The notes beneath the pieces were generated by a model, which did not search any database, was not told the DNA's origin, and saw nothing but the letters and a program-made list of their open reading frames with translations. Positions 1-9,036 of a stretch of 64,000 nucleotides of DNA are shown here, piece by piece. Position numbers and translations under genes: made by a program. This DNA comes from JALHNI01 sp965229305 (GTDB taxonomy: Bacteria; Acidobacteriota; Terriglobia; Bryobacterales; Bryobacteraceae), in NCBI GenBank assembly GCA_965229305.1, contig CBDDIZ010000042.1:496001-560000 (forward strand). Reading direction: 5' to 3'. The number at the start of each line of letters is the position of its first letter. Position 1 is the first letter of the stretch.

Positions 1-623
1 TCCCGCAGTTCGCCCGAGAAGCTCTCGTTGTTCTGGCCTTTCATCTGGACGTGCATCCAGAGGGGGACGCCCAGAGAGATGAGGGTCGGCTGGTTGGCTT
101 GGAGGTAAGGTTTCCAGATTTCCTGGAACGCGGTGGAGGTATCGGCGACCGGCAGCCGGGGGCCGCGGTAGAGGAAGAACAGAAGGGTGGTCAGCAGAAT
201 GACCGCTGTAAAAACAATCAGTTGCAGGCGCAGACGCCGGCCGGGCAAGGGCTCGACCTCCACGGGCGCGGGCTCCGCTTCCGGCCGGCGCTCATCGAAC
301 GTCACGGCGAAACCGCCCTTGGGCACCGAGATCCAGATCGGGTCATTGGCGCCCTCGTCCTGGTAATACTCGGCGAGGCGGGAGCGCAGGCGGCCGACCT
401 GCACGCGGACGGAAGGGTCGACGCGGGGGTCGTAGGACTCGTGCTTGCCCAAGGCCTCCACACCGATTCGATACTCTTTCAGGTCGTTCGCTTCGCCGTT
501 CAGGGTGCGGTCGGTGAGGTACTCGAGCAGGCGTCGCAGCGAGGTGGAACTGCGGAAAGCGGCGCTGGCCAACACATGGTCCACTTGCCGGCGAACCAAG
601 TCCTGCTGGAGCACACTGGGCAC
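1..623 (-). CDS. Membrane-anchored winged-helix regulator, N-terminal part (runs off the window)
   Basis: Reading leftward from a GTG at 623, preceded by an in-frame TAG and an AGGA-like ribosome site, the frame stays open to the window edge (207 codons). Residues 1-109 resemble the winged-helix domain common in acidobacterial regulators: a helical stretch with RRLLEYLTDRTLNGEA, then DPRVDPSVRVQVGRLRSRL and a wing-like IWISVPKGGFAVTF. A single transmembrane helix follows at about 131-152 (LQLIVFTAVILLTTLLFFLY), so the DNA-binding part should be cytoplasmic and the rest periplasmic, as in ToxR/CadC proteins. The signal sensed cannot be told because the C-terminal domain lies outside. It is divergent from the cytochrome operon starting at 728. 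Domain assignment is by similarity of pattern, not by search. Confidence 0.75.
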   Translation of the reverse strand, partial: MPSVLQQDLVRRQVDHVLASAAFRSSTSLRRLLEYLTDRTLNGEANDLKEYRIGVEALGKHESYDPRVDPSVRVQVGRLRSRLAEYYQDEGANDPIWISVPKGGFAVTFDERRPEAEPAPVEVEPLPGRRLRLQLIVFTAVILLTTLLFFLYRGPRLPVADTSTAFQEIWKPYLQANQPTLISLGVPLWMHVQMKGQNNESFSGELR

Positions 624-649
624 TCGATCATCCTATCAGGAACGATCTT

Positions 650-680
650 GGGTTACCGGAATGTATCCGTACCGTAACCC
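650..680. promoter_or_regulatory. Nested palindrome between divergent genes, candidate operator
   Basis: GGGTTAC at 650-656 is perfectly inverted as GTAACCC at 674-680. Inside it, CGGA (657-660) pairs with TCCG (666-669) around ATGTA. The element lies 27 bases upstream of the regulator start at 623 and 48 bases upstream of the cytochrome start at 728, where a shared operator for divergent promoters would sit. Binding by the adjacent winged-helix protein is inference. Confidence 0.45.
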
Positions 681-727
681 TACGCTACTTTATGCGGCGA
701 TTTGCGAGTCCGTATGCTGGGGAGGTC

Positions 728-3448
728 ATGCCCCGATTTCTGATTCTGGCCTCCGTCTTGGCCGGCGCTCTGTTGGCCGCGGATGAGCAGTTTGAAAAAA
801 GCGTGCGACCGCTGCTGGTGAACAAGTGCGGCGGCTGCCACAACCCGAAGACGAAAACGGGCGGCTTGGATCTCACCACGCCGGACGGTCTGCGGGCAGC
901 CGATCTCGAGGTCGGTTTGCTCAAGGGCGGTCTGCTGATGAAGGCCGTGCGGTGGCAAGAGAAGTTGAAGATGCCACCGCAGGGTAAGCTCGCTGAGAGC
1001 GAAATCGAGGCCCTCGAAGCCTGGGTGCGCGGAGGCGGTTCGCTGCCGGCCGGGGCCGGACCCGCATTGCCAGGCAACTGGAAAAGTCGACTGGCGCACT
1101 GGTCCTTCCAGCCCATCCGCCCGGTGACTCCGCCGGACAGCCGCACCGTGGGCCGCAACGAAATCGACCGCTTCGTCTTCGCCAAGCTCGAACAGAATGG
1201 ACTCACCCCCGCGCCCGAAGCGGACAAAATCGTCCTGCTTCGCCGCGCCACGTTTGACCTGCACGGCCTGCCTCCCTCCCCCGAAGACATTCAGACCTTC
1301 CTGGCCGACCAGGCACCGGACGCCTACGAGCGTCTGATCGATCGCCTGCTCGCCTCACCCCGCTACGGCGAACGCTGGGGCCGCCATTGGCTGGACGTCG
1401 CCCGCTTCGCCGAATCCACCGGCATCGACGAGAACCAGGCTTACCGCGAAGCTTGGCGTTACCGCGAGTACGTCATCGACGCCTTCAACCGCGACCTGCC
1501 CTATAACCAGTTCATGCTCGAACAAGTCGCCGGCGACTTGGCCTCGAAGGATTCCGCGCGTGGCCGCATCGCCACCGGCTTTCTCGCCCTGGGGCCCAAG
1601 GCCATCGTCGAGCAGGACAAAACCAAGCAACTCTACGACGTGATCGATGAGCAGATCGACACGACGTCCAAAGCCTTCCTCGGCCTTACCATCTCGTGCG
1701 CGCGCTGCCACGACCATAAGTTCGACCCGATCACCACGGCCGACTACTACTCGCTCGCTTCCATCTTCCGCAGCACCAAGCTCTACGACACGCTCGAGGG
1801 CCGCAGTTCGACGCTCTACTTTGCCTCGCTCGGCTCCGACGAAGCTTTCGCCAAGTTCAAGCGCCGCCAGGACGAGATCGCCGCCAAGCAACTCGAGATC
1901 GAAGCGATTCTCGAGCCGGAAGTGACGGCTTATGTCTATCGCGAATTGCATCCGAAGTTGGCTCGCTATCTGGTGGCCGCCTGGGGCGTAAGCCATCAGC
2001 AGCCCGTTCCAGCGGATCTGGATGCCAAGATCGTCGAGAAGCTGGCCAAGTATCTGCGCCCCGATGGCGCCTTCCGGCCGTTCCTCGCGAAGTGGCAGGC
2101 GGCCACGTCGGAGAACGTGGAGCAGGTGGCGCAGGAGTACGCTGCGCTGATCCGTGAGCCCGCCGAACGCTGGCGCGGCATTCTCGAGAAGTGGGCGGCC
2201 GGGGTGCTGGCCGATGTGGCGCAAGGCAAGAAGCCGCAGCCGCAGGTGCGGTTTGAGGGCTTCGCCTTTAGTCAGGAGTCCGAGCGCTTCTTCGGCGACA
2301 TTTCGTTTCTGGCGAAGACCTTCAACGAGAAGGACCGTGAAGACGGCGCGTTCGCCATTCCGGACAAAGAGCGCTTGCGCTACGTGAGCGCCGAAACCCG
2401 CACGCGGATCGGCGCTCTCGAGAAACAGCTTGCGGAACTGAAGAAGACGGCGCCGGCGCGTCCGCTGGTGACGCATGCGGTGGCCGAGGATCAGCCGTTC
2501 GAGCAAAAAGTCTTTGTGCGTGGCAGCCATACGAACCTGGGCGCCGCTGTCCCCAAGCGTTTCCCGGTGGTGCTGGCCGGCGAGCAGCAGCCGGCGGTGA
2601 AGTCGGTGAGCGGACGGCTGGAGTTAGGCGAGTGGCTCGGGAACCCGGCGAACCCGTTGCCGGCGCGCGTGGCCGTGAATCGGGTGTGGCAATGGCACTT
2701 TGGCCAGGGTCTGGTCCGCACGCCGGATAACTTCGGCTTGCGCGGCGACTCGCCGACGCATCCCGAACTGCTCGACTATCTGGCGACGCGCTTCGTCTCG
2801 CGCGGCTGGTCGCTGAAGGACCTGCATAAGTACATCATGCTGTCGGCCACCTATCGCGCCGCTTCGGCGACGTCGCCCGAGGCTTGGCAAAAGGACCCCG
2901 GCAATCGCCTGTGGTCGCGTTTTGAGCGGCGTCGCATTTCGGCCGAAGAGATGCGCGACGGCTGGCTCGCCGTTAACGGCAAGCTGGACCTGCGTATGGG
3001 CAGCTATCTGGATCCGGTGGCCGGTTCCCGCACCGATGCCCGCAAAGGCCGCACTAAGCTCGATGAGCACTTCCGCCGCACGCTGTATCTGCCGGTGGAT
3101 CGCAATGGTCTGGCGACGCCGATGGTCCTCTACGACTTCGCCGACTCCACCACGGCCACCGGTCAGCGTGGCGAAACTTATATTGCTCCGCAGGCCCTGT
3201 TTCTGCTGAACAGCGACTTCTTTGCCCAGCAAGCCGCCGTGCTCGCCAAGAACTTGCAGGCGCGCGAAGGCAGTGACGAACAGCGCATCGAGCACGGCAT
3301 TCTGCAGGCCTGGGGCCGACCGGCGACGCCGGAAGAAACCAGCCAGTTGCTCGCCTTCGTCAACGGCCATCCGAAGGGGCGCGATGCCGGCTGGGCCGCG
3401 CTCGGCCGCTTGCTGCTTGAGTCCAACAATTTCTTCTATATCGACTAG
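728..3448 (+). CDS. Secreted c-type cytochrome, PSCyt1/DUF1549/DUF1553 protein
   Basis: Predicted 906-residue exported protein. The ATG at 728 is chosen because GGGGAGG sits just upstream and it opens a normal signal peptide (about 1-18). An in-frame ATG at 692 would add a non-signal extension. A haem-type CGGCH motif is at residues 34-38 within a planctomycete-type cytochrome domain. DUF1549 covers about 145-345 and contains a second motif, CARCH, at 324-328. DUF1553 occupies roughly 635-885. The family is common in Planctomycetes, Verrucomicrobia and Solibacter-type Acidobacteria, next to a DUF1501 gene as here, and is linked to extracytoplasmic breakdown of complex carbohydrates. The exact reaction is unknown. 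It is the first gene of a three-gene operon with 7- and 10-base gaps. Confidence 0.9.
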   Translation: MPRFLILASVLAGALLAADEQFEKSVRPLLVNKCGGCHNPKTKTGGLDLTTPDGLRAADLEVGLLKGGLLMKAVRWQEKLKMPPQGKLAESEIEALEAWVRGGGSLPAGAGPALPGNWKSRLAHWSFQPIRPVTPPDSRTVGRNEIDRFVFAKLEQNGLTPAPEADKIVLLRRATFDLHGLPPSPEDIQTFLADQAPDAYERLIDRLLASPRYGERWGRHWLDVARFAESTGIDENQAYREAWRYREYVIDAFNRDLPYNQFMLEQVAGDLASKDSARGRIATGFLALGPKAIVEQDKTKQLYDVIDEQIDTTSKAFLGLTISCARCHDHKFDPITTADYYSLASIFRSTKLYDTLEGRSSTLYFASLGSDEAFAKFKRRQDEIAAKQLEIEAILEPEVTAYVYRELHPKLARYLVAAWGVSHQQPVPADLDAKIVEKLAKYLRPDGAFRPFLAKWQAATSENVEQVAQEYAALIREPAERWRGILEKWAAGVLADVAQGKKPQPQVRFEGFAFSQESERFFGDISFLAKTFNEKDREDGAFAIPDKERLRYVSAETRTRIGALEKQLAELKKTAPARPLVTHAVAEDQPFEQKVFVRGSHTNLGAAVPKRFPVVLAGEQQPAVKSVSGRLELGEWLGNPANPLPARVAVNRVWQWHFGQGLVRTPDNFGLRGDSPTHPELLDYLATRFVSRGWSLKDLHKYIMLSATYRAASATSPEAWQKDPGNRLWSRFERRRISAEEMRDGWLAVNGKLDLRMGSYLDPVAGSRTDARKGRTKLDEHFRRTLYLPVDRNGLATPMVLYDFADSTTATGQRGETYIAPQALFLLNSDFFAQQAAVLAKNLQAREGSDEQRIEHGILQAWGRPATPEETSQLLAFVNGHPKGRDAGWAALGRLLLESNNFFYID

Positions 3449-3455
3449 GTACGCC

Positions 3456-4853
3456 ATGAAACTCCCCATTTCCCGTCGAGCCCTGCTTCGCGACGCCGCC
3501 TGCGGCTTCGGCTCTCTCAGCCTCGCCGGATTGCTGGGCGCCGCCGACACTGTCAGCCCCACCGCGCCGAAGCGGACGCACTTTGCGCCGCGTGCCAAGC
3601 AGGTCATCTTCCTGTTCATGAGCGGCGGCCCCTCGCACATCGATTCGTTCGACCCCAAGCCCAAGCTCGACCGCGACCATCTCAAGCCCCTGCCTTTCAA
3701 GATGGAGCAGCAGTTTCAGCCCTCGCTCGCGTACTTCGGCAATCTGATGAAGTCGCCGTGGAGCTTCAAGAACTACGGGCAAAGCGGCTTGCCGGTGAGC
3801 AGTCTGTTCCCGGAAGTGGCCCAATGCGTCGACGAACTGTGCGTGGTTCGCTCGATGGTGGCCGATGGCCTGGACCATGGGGGCGCTCTGCTGCAAATGC
3901 ACACCGGCACCGTGAACCTCACGCGGCCGTCGCTCGGCTCGTGGACACTTTATGGCCTGGGCACCGAGAATCAGAATCTGCCCGGCTTCGTCACCATCCG
4001 GCCGCACGCCGGTCATAGCGGGGCGCGTAACTGGAGTTCGGCCTTCCTCCCCGGCGCCTATCAGGGCACGCCCATCGGCAACTCGCGAACGCCGGTCTCT
4101 GAACTACGCAAGGAAGCCATCGAGAATCTGCTGGCCCGCGGCCGCACCACCGACGAACAGCGTTACGAGCTCGACATGCTCGCCAAGCTCGACCGCCGCC
4201 ACGCCCGTCTGCGGGAATACGACGACCGGCTCGAATCGCGCCTCGAAACCTTCGAACTCGCCTTCCGCATGCAGGCCCAGGCGCCTGAAGCCTTCGACGT
4301 GGAACGTGAGTCCGAAACGACCAAGAACCTTTATGGCCTCGACAACCCCAAGACGGCCGACTTCGGCTGGCAATGCTTACTCGCCCGCCGCTTAGTGGAG
4401 CGCGGCGTCCGCTTCGTCCAATGCACCGCCGACGACTGGGATCAGCACACTGAACTCGCCCGCCTGCACGCCAAAAACGCCAACAGCGTCGACAAGCCGA
4501 TCGCCGGGCTGCTGCGCGATCTGAAGTCGCGCGGCCTGCTCGAGGACACGCTCGTCGTCTGGGGCGGGGAATTCGGCCGCACGCCGTTCATGGAGCGCGA
4601 TGGCCGCGATCACAACCCGTACGGCTTCACCATGTGGATGGCCGGCGGCGGCGTGAAGCGCGGTTTCGCCTACGGCGCCACCGACGATTACGGTTATCAC
4701 GCCGTCGAAAATCGCATGCACGTGCACGACTTGCACGCCACGATCCTGCACCTTCTGGGGCTCGACCACACGCGGTTGACCTATCGCTACAACGGCCGCG
4801 ACTTCCGTCTGACGGACGTCCACGGCGTGGTTGCTCACGACATTCTGGCGTAA
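3456..4853 (+). CDS. Tat-exported DUF1501 protein
   Basis: Predicted 465 residues. The N-terminus carries a twin-arginine signal (SRRALLRDAACG) with a hydrophobic core, then the DUF1501 opening QVIFLFMSGGPSHIDSFD. The fold resembles the alkaline phosphatase/sulfatase group, consistent with acidic and histidine-rich segments near the C-terminus (GGEFGRTPF, DHNPYGF, YHAVENRMHVHDLHAT). DUF1501 genes nearly always follow DUF1549/DUF1553 cytochrome genes and the two are thought to act together outside the cytoplasm; no substrate has been established. The ATG at 3456 is used because earlier in-frame starts lie inside the upstream gene. Confidence 0.9.
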   Translation: MKLPISRRALLRDAACGFGSLSLAGLLGAADTVSPTAPKRTHFAPRAKQVIFLFMSGGPSHIDSFDPKPKLDRDHLKPLPFKMEQQFQPSLAYFGNLMKSPWSFKNYGQSGLPVSSLFPEVAQCVDELCVVRSMVADGLDHGGALLQMHTGTVNLTRPSLGSWTLYGLGTENQNLPGFVTIRPHAGHSGARNWSSAFLPGAYQGTPIGNSRTPVSELRKEAIENLLARGRTTDEQRYELDMLAKLDRRHARLREYDDRLESRLETFELAFRMQAQAPEAFDVERESETTKNLYGLDNPKTADFGWQCLLARRLVERGVRFVQCTADDWDQHTELARLHAKNANSVDKPIAGLLRDLKSRGLLEDTLVVWGGEFGRTPFMERDGRDHNPYGFTMWMAGGGVKRGFAYGATDDYGYHAVENRMHVHDLHATILHLLGLDHTRLTYRYNGRDFRLTDVHGVVAHDILA

Positions 4854-4863
4854 CTTAGTAGGG

Positions 4864-5820
4864 ATGAAAACCCCGTTGATGCTACTGTTGGCGGCCGCGC
4901 TGCCGCTCACCGCCCTCGCGCAGGAAGGTAAGGAATTCCTCGGCCGCTGGGACATGACGGTGACTCCCGCTACCGGCAAACCCTATCCGCAGTGGATGGA
5001 ACTGGTGGCCAAGGACGGCAAGATCGAAGGCCGCGTGCAGCCCCGTGGCGGCGGCTGGAAGCCGATTCTGGGCGCTAAGGTCGATGGCGGCAAACTGGTG
5101 GTGAACGTCGCCGCAGCCGGCCGCCTGCCGGCAATCAATTGGGAATTGACCTCCGCCGGCAAGGATCAACTGAACGGCGTGGAGAAGCGCGGCACCGAGG
5201 ACGGCCCCAAGCTGTTGGGCGTGCGGGCTCCCAAGCTCGATCGCAAGATGCCCAAGGCGTGGACCAAGCCCGAGCCGCTGTTTAACGGCAAGGACCTCAC
5301 CGGCTGGGAGCCGATCGGCAACGTGGCCAACAACAAGTGGGTGGCGCGCGACGGCGAACTGGTGAACGACAACCCCGAAGTCCCCGGCGTGCGCAATCCC
5401 GGGGCCGCTAACCTCAAGACCACGGCCAAGTTCCAGGACTTCAAGCTGCACATCGAAGTGAATTGCCCCGACACCGGCAACAGCGGCATCTATCTGCGTG
5501 GCCGTTACGAGATTCAGGTAGGTACCGAAGGCGGCAAGCTGCCGGATCACGAAATGGGCGCGATTTATAGCCACTATCCGCCGCCCGCCGGCGCCGAACT
5601 GGCCCTCGGCAAGTGGACCTCCTTCGACATCACCTTCGTCGGCCGCCACGTCACCGTGCTGCGCGACGGCAAGATGTATCACAACAATGTCGAGATTCCA
5701 GGCCCGACCGGCGGCGCGCTGGATAGCAATGAAGCAGAACCCGGTCCGTTCTTCCTCCAGGGTGACCACCACGGCATCATTCGCTACCGCAACATCACGA
5801 TTTCGGTGCCGAAGAAGTAG
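4864..5820 (+). CDS. Secreted DUF1080 protein, 3-keto-disaccharide hydrolase type
   Basis: Predicted 318 residues with a signal peptide (LLLAAALPLTALAQ). The DUF1080 concanavalin-like module spans about 135-315 and begins with the typical LFNGKDLTGWEPIG; it includes NSGIYLRGRYEIQV and ends GIIRYRNITI. About 110 residues before it form a separate beta-rich segment of unknown role. Members of PF06439 cleave 3-keto-glycosides made by Gfo/Idh/MocA oxidoreductases. Such an exported oxidoreductase is encoded at 42636, though not in this operon. Ten bases separate it from the DUF1501 stop. Confidence 0.88.
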   Translation: MKTPLMLLLAAALPLTALAQEGKEFLGRWDMTVTPATGKPYPQWMELVAKDGKIEGRVQPRGGGWKPILGAKVDGGKLVVNVAAAGRLPAINWELTSAGKDQLNGVEKRGTEDGPKLLGVRAPKLDRKMPKAWTKPEPLFNGKDLTGWEPIGNVANNKWVARDGELVNDNPEVPGVRNPGAANLKTTAKFQDFKLHIEVNCPDTGNSGIYLRGRYEIQVGTEGGKLPDHEMGAIYSHYPPPAGAELALGKWTSFDITFVGRHVTVLRDGKMYHNNVEIPGPTGGALDSNEAEPGPFFLQGDHHGIIRYRNITISVPKK

Positions 5821-5985
5821 TCGACGTAACCGGATGCCGCTGGCGCACGCCCAAACTGGTACCGGAGCACTGCGATTTTGTGTAAAATCGGCGCGAAATT
5901 CCGCTGCCGGGATTAAAATTAGGCAGGGTTCCCTCCGGGTGCCCTGCTTTAGCTTGCGCCCTGTAGAAAGAAAGTTAGGGTTTTG
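5821..5985 (+). other. Intergenic region with weak hairpin between two cytochrome operons
   Basis: This gap contains GCAGGG (5923-5928) inverted as CCCTGC (5942-5947), with an inner CCC/GGG pairing, followed only by TTTA. It could end the upstream operon or sit in the leader of the next one. No convincing promoter or RNA element is visible. Confidence 0.25.
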
Positions 5986-8900
5986 ATGGACTTCCGAGCT
6001 TTTGTCGCCGCGCTGGCCTGCGCGTCGTTTCCTCTGTTTGCGGCTGAGTCGCCCCTGGAGCGCGACTTCCAGCAGACGGTGAAGCCGTTCCTTGCCAAAA
6101 ATTGCAACGGCTGCCACAGCGGCGCGTCGCCGGCGGCTCAGTTTGACCTCAAAGCTTATACGACCCTGGAACAGGTCGTGCGCGACTATCCCCGCTGGGC
6201 GCTGGTGCGCGAGCGCCTGGAAGCGAAGGACATGCCGCCCAAGCCGATGGCGCAGCCGCCGGCGGAAGCCAGCCATCAGATCATCCACTGGATTGAAGGC
6301 CTGCGGGCCGCCGAAATCAAGCGTACCGCCGGCGACCCCGGCCTGGTGACCGCCCGCCGCTTGAGCAACGCCGAGTATAACTACACCATCCGCGAACTCA
6401 CCGGCCGCGACCTCGAAGTCACCAAGGAGTTTCCGATCGACCCGGCGAACCCTGCCGGCTTCGACAATTCGGGCGAATCGCTCACCATGTCGCCGGCCCT
6501 GCTGAACAAGTACCTGCAGGCTGCGCGTACCGTGGCGAACCACATGGTGCTCTCCACCGACGGCATCGAGTTCTCCTCGCACCCGATGCTGGTGGAGACC
6601 GACCGCGAGAAGTACGCCGTCCAGCGCATCGTCCAGTTTTACTTCAGCCAGCCGACGAAGTACGCCGACTATTTCGAAGCCGCCTACCGCTACAAGAACC
6701 GCGCCGCGCTGGGCAAGCCGGCGACGACGCTTGCGTCGCTGGCCGCCGAAGCCAAGATCAGCCCGAAGTATCTGCCGATCGTCTGGCAGGCGCTCGAAAC
6801 ACCCGAGGCGATCGGTCCGATGGCCAAGCTGCAGAAGATGTTCCGCGAACTGCCGGCCAACGCCGAGCAGCGCGCCGCCAAGACGGCCGAGATGCAAGCG
6901 TTCGTCACCAAGATCCGCGCGCACACCTCGATGCAATTCGCCGCGCCGAAGGTGAAGGGGCTGCCGCCAGGTTCCCAGCCGTTGCTCAACTGGAAGCTGA
7001 AGCAGTTTTCCGCCCATCGCCGCGAAAGCGACCCCGCCGCTCTGCACAACGACACCGATCCGCCGCGGGTCGCCCCCACCATTCCGCGCTATCCCGGCTT
7101 GCATCAGGAAGCCGCTCCGCGCTGGGCCGCGCTGATGGATAAGGCCCGCTTCGACGACATGGATCTGGTGGTGCCCAAAGCCGAGCGCCCCGCCTATGAA
7201 GCGGCGTTTTCGCGCTTTGCCCGCGTCTTCCCGGACGTCTTCTACGTCTCCGAGCGCGGCCGTTACTTCCCGGACGATTCCGAAGACAAAGGCCGCCTGC
7301 TGAGCGCCGGCTACCACAGCGTCGTCGGCTTCTGGCGTGACGACACGCCGCTGATGGAACTGATCCTCAGCGAGAAGGAAAAGCAGGAACTCGACCGCCT
7401 GTGGAACAATCTCGACTACATGGCGCAAGCCACTGACCGCACCTGGACCCAGTTCTGGTTCAACCAGGCCGGCGCCGTGGACGGCAAGGGCGCCGAAGCT
7501 GCCGCTGAACGCCCCGTCGGCATGGCCATTACCGATCCGGCCGCCATCATGGGCATGCGCGACAAGTTCCTGCTAAAGGCTGCGGCTGACCCCGGCAATG
7601 ACCCCGTGGCCGCCGCCGCCGTCACCGAGCACTTCAACCGCATTAACGGCATCCTCCGGTCGCTTGAACAGCAGAAGAAGGACGCCGAACCCAAGCATCG
7701 TAAAGCGCTGCTCGCCTTTGCCGCCAAAGCCTATCGGCGCCCGCTCACCACCACCGAGCAGGACGAACTGCTCACCTACTACGCGAACCTGCGCAAGAAC
7801 AACGAGCTCTCGCACGAGGACGCCATCCGCGAGTCCCTCGTCAGCATCCTGATGGCGCCCGATTATCTGTACCGGCTCGATTTGCAGGATTCCGGCATCC
7901 GCGTTTCGTCGCGCGCCGTGGCTCCCAAGGCGGCCACGCGTCCGCTGGGCGCCTATGACCTCGCCAGCCGCCTCAGCTATTTCCTGTGGTCCACCAGCCC
8001 GGACGAAGAACTGCTGCGCCATGCCGCCGCCGGCGACCTCACCCGTCCCGACGTGCTGCTGGCGCAAACCCGCCGTCTGCTGAAGGACCCGCGCGTGATG
8101 GGCTTTGCCACCGAGTTCACTGGCAACTGGCTCACCTTCCGCCATTTCGAAACCAACAACTCGGTGGACCGCCAGCGCTTCCCCACCTTCAATAACGACC
8201 TGCGCGAGGCCATGTTCCAGGAGCCTGTCCGCCTGGTGGCCGACGCCCTGCAAACCAATCGCTCCGTGCTCGACCTCATCTACGGCAAGCACACCTTCGT
8301 CAATCCCGTGCTCGCCAAGCACTACGGCATGCCGGAAGTGAAGGGCACGAATTCAACCTGGGTCCGCATCGACGATGCTGCGCAATATGGCCGCGGCGGC
8401 GTGCTGCCGATGGCCGTCTTCCTCACGCAGAACTCGCCGGGCCTGCGCACCAGTCCGGTGAAGCGCGGCAATTGGGTGGTGCAGCGCGTCCTGGGCGAGA
8501 TCGTGCCGCCGCCCCCGCCGAATGTCCCGGAGTTGCCTCACGACGAAGCCGCGTCGGAACTGCCCGTCCGCGCCATGTTGGCCAAGCACCGTGAGAATGC
8601 GGCGTGCGCCTCCTGCCATCAGAAGATCGACTCGTTCGGGTTGGCCTTCGAAGGCTATAGCCCCGTCGGCTCAGCCCGCACGAAGGACCTCGCCGGCCGT
8701 GCCGTCGATACGCTGGTCGTCTATCCGGGCGGCACTCAGGGCACCGGCGTTGCCGGCCTGCAGGCGTTCATCCGCGATCATCGCCAGAAGGAATTCATCA
8801 CCAACCTCAGCCGTAAGCTGCTGGCTTACGCGCTGAACCGCTCGCTCCAGCTTTCGGACGAAGTGGTCGTTGAGCGCATGGTCGCGCAAGCGCCGGCGCA

Positions 8901-9036
8901 AGGCTATCGCATCCAGTCGCTGATCGAAGCCATCGTCACCAGTCCGCAGTTCCTTAACCGGCGGGTGCCGCCCGCCGAAACCTCGGCCCCCAAAACTTCT
9001 GAGACCCAAGTAAAATCCAAAAAGGCCAAATCATGA
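5986..9036 (+). CDS. Secreted cytochrome-like DUF1587/DUF1592/DUF1588/DUF1585 protein
   Basis: Predicted 1016 residues with a signal peptide. The ATG at 5986 is preceded by AGGG; a TTG three bases earlier is less likely. CNGCH at residues 40-44 is a c-type haem motif. The DUF1587 segment follows with RRLSNAEYNYTIRELTGRDL. The later part matches DUF1595/1592 (YDLASRLSYFLWSTSPDEEL), DUF1588 with a second CASCH motif at 874-878, and DUF1585 at the end (KLLAYALNRSLQLSDE). A long poorly conserved stretch separates the first and last domains. It pairs with the DUF1552 gene that overlaps its stop. A role in extracytoplasmic electron transfer or polymer oxidation is inferred from family context. Confidence 0.9.
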   Translation: MDFRAFVAALACASFPLFAAESPLERDFQQTVKPFLAKNCNGCHSGASPAAQFDLKAYTTLEQVVRDYPRWALVRERLEAKDMPPKPMAQPPAEASHQIIHWIEGLRAAEIKRTAGDPGLVTARRLSNAEYNYTIRELTGRDLEVTKEFPIDPANPAGFDNSGESLTMSPALLNKYLQAARTVANHMVLSTDGIEFSSHPMLVETDREKYAVQRIVQFYFSQPTKYADYFEAAYRYKNRAALGKPATTLASLAAEAKISPKYLPIVWQALETPEAIGPMAKLQKMFRELPANAEQRAAKTAEMQAFVTKIRAHTSMQFAAPKVKGLPPGSQPLLNWKLKQFSAHRRESDPAALHNDTDPPRVAPTIPRYPGLHQEAAPRWAALMDKARFDDMDLVVPKAERPAYEAAFSRFARVFPDVFYVSERGRYFPDDSEDKGRLLSAGYHSVVGFWRDDTPLMELILSEKEKQELDRLWNNLDYMAQATDRTWTQFWFNQAGAVDGKGAEAAAERPVGMAITDPAAIMGMRDKFLLKAAADPGNDPVAAAAVTEHFNRINGILRSLEQQKKDAEPKHRKALLAFAAKAYRRPLTTTEQDELLTYYANLRKNNELSHEDAIRESLVSILMAPDYLYRLDLQDSGIRVSSRAVAPKAATRPLGAYDLASRLSYFLWSTSPDEELLRHAAAGDLTRPDVLLAQTRRLLKDPRVMGFATEFTGNWLTFRHFETNNSVDRQRFPTFNNDLREAMFQEPVRLVADALQTNRSVLDLIYGKHTFVNPVLAKHYGMPEVKGTNSTWVRIDDAAQYGRGGVLPMAVFLTQNSPGLRTSPVKRGNWVVQRVLGEIVPPPPPNVPELPHDEAASELPVRAMLAKHRENAACASCHQKIDSFGLAFEGYSPVGSARTKDLAGRAVDTLVVYPGGTQGTGVAGLQAFIRDHRQKEFITNLSRKLLAYALNRSLQLSDEVVVERMVAQAPAQGYRIQSLIEAIVTSPQFLNRRVPPAETSAPKTSETQVKSKKAKS

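Noticed and set aside
51..677. 208-residue plus-strand frame at the left edge
   Set aside because: The minus strand here encodes a recognisable winged-helix and membrane segment; the plus frame has none.
5833..5985. Possible 50-codon gene in the gap before the second cytochrome operon
   Set aside because: It has no ribosome site, no signal or membrane segment, and overlaps the hairpin; composition is not coding-like.
4882..7428. 848-residue open frame on the minus strand
   Set aside because: It lies opposite the DUF1080 gene and the first half of the DUF1592 gene, both clearly coding. Its translation is Arg/Gly/Val-rich with no domain, as expected of an antisense frame in GC-rich DNA.
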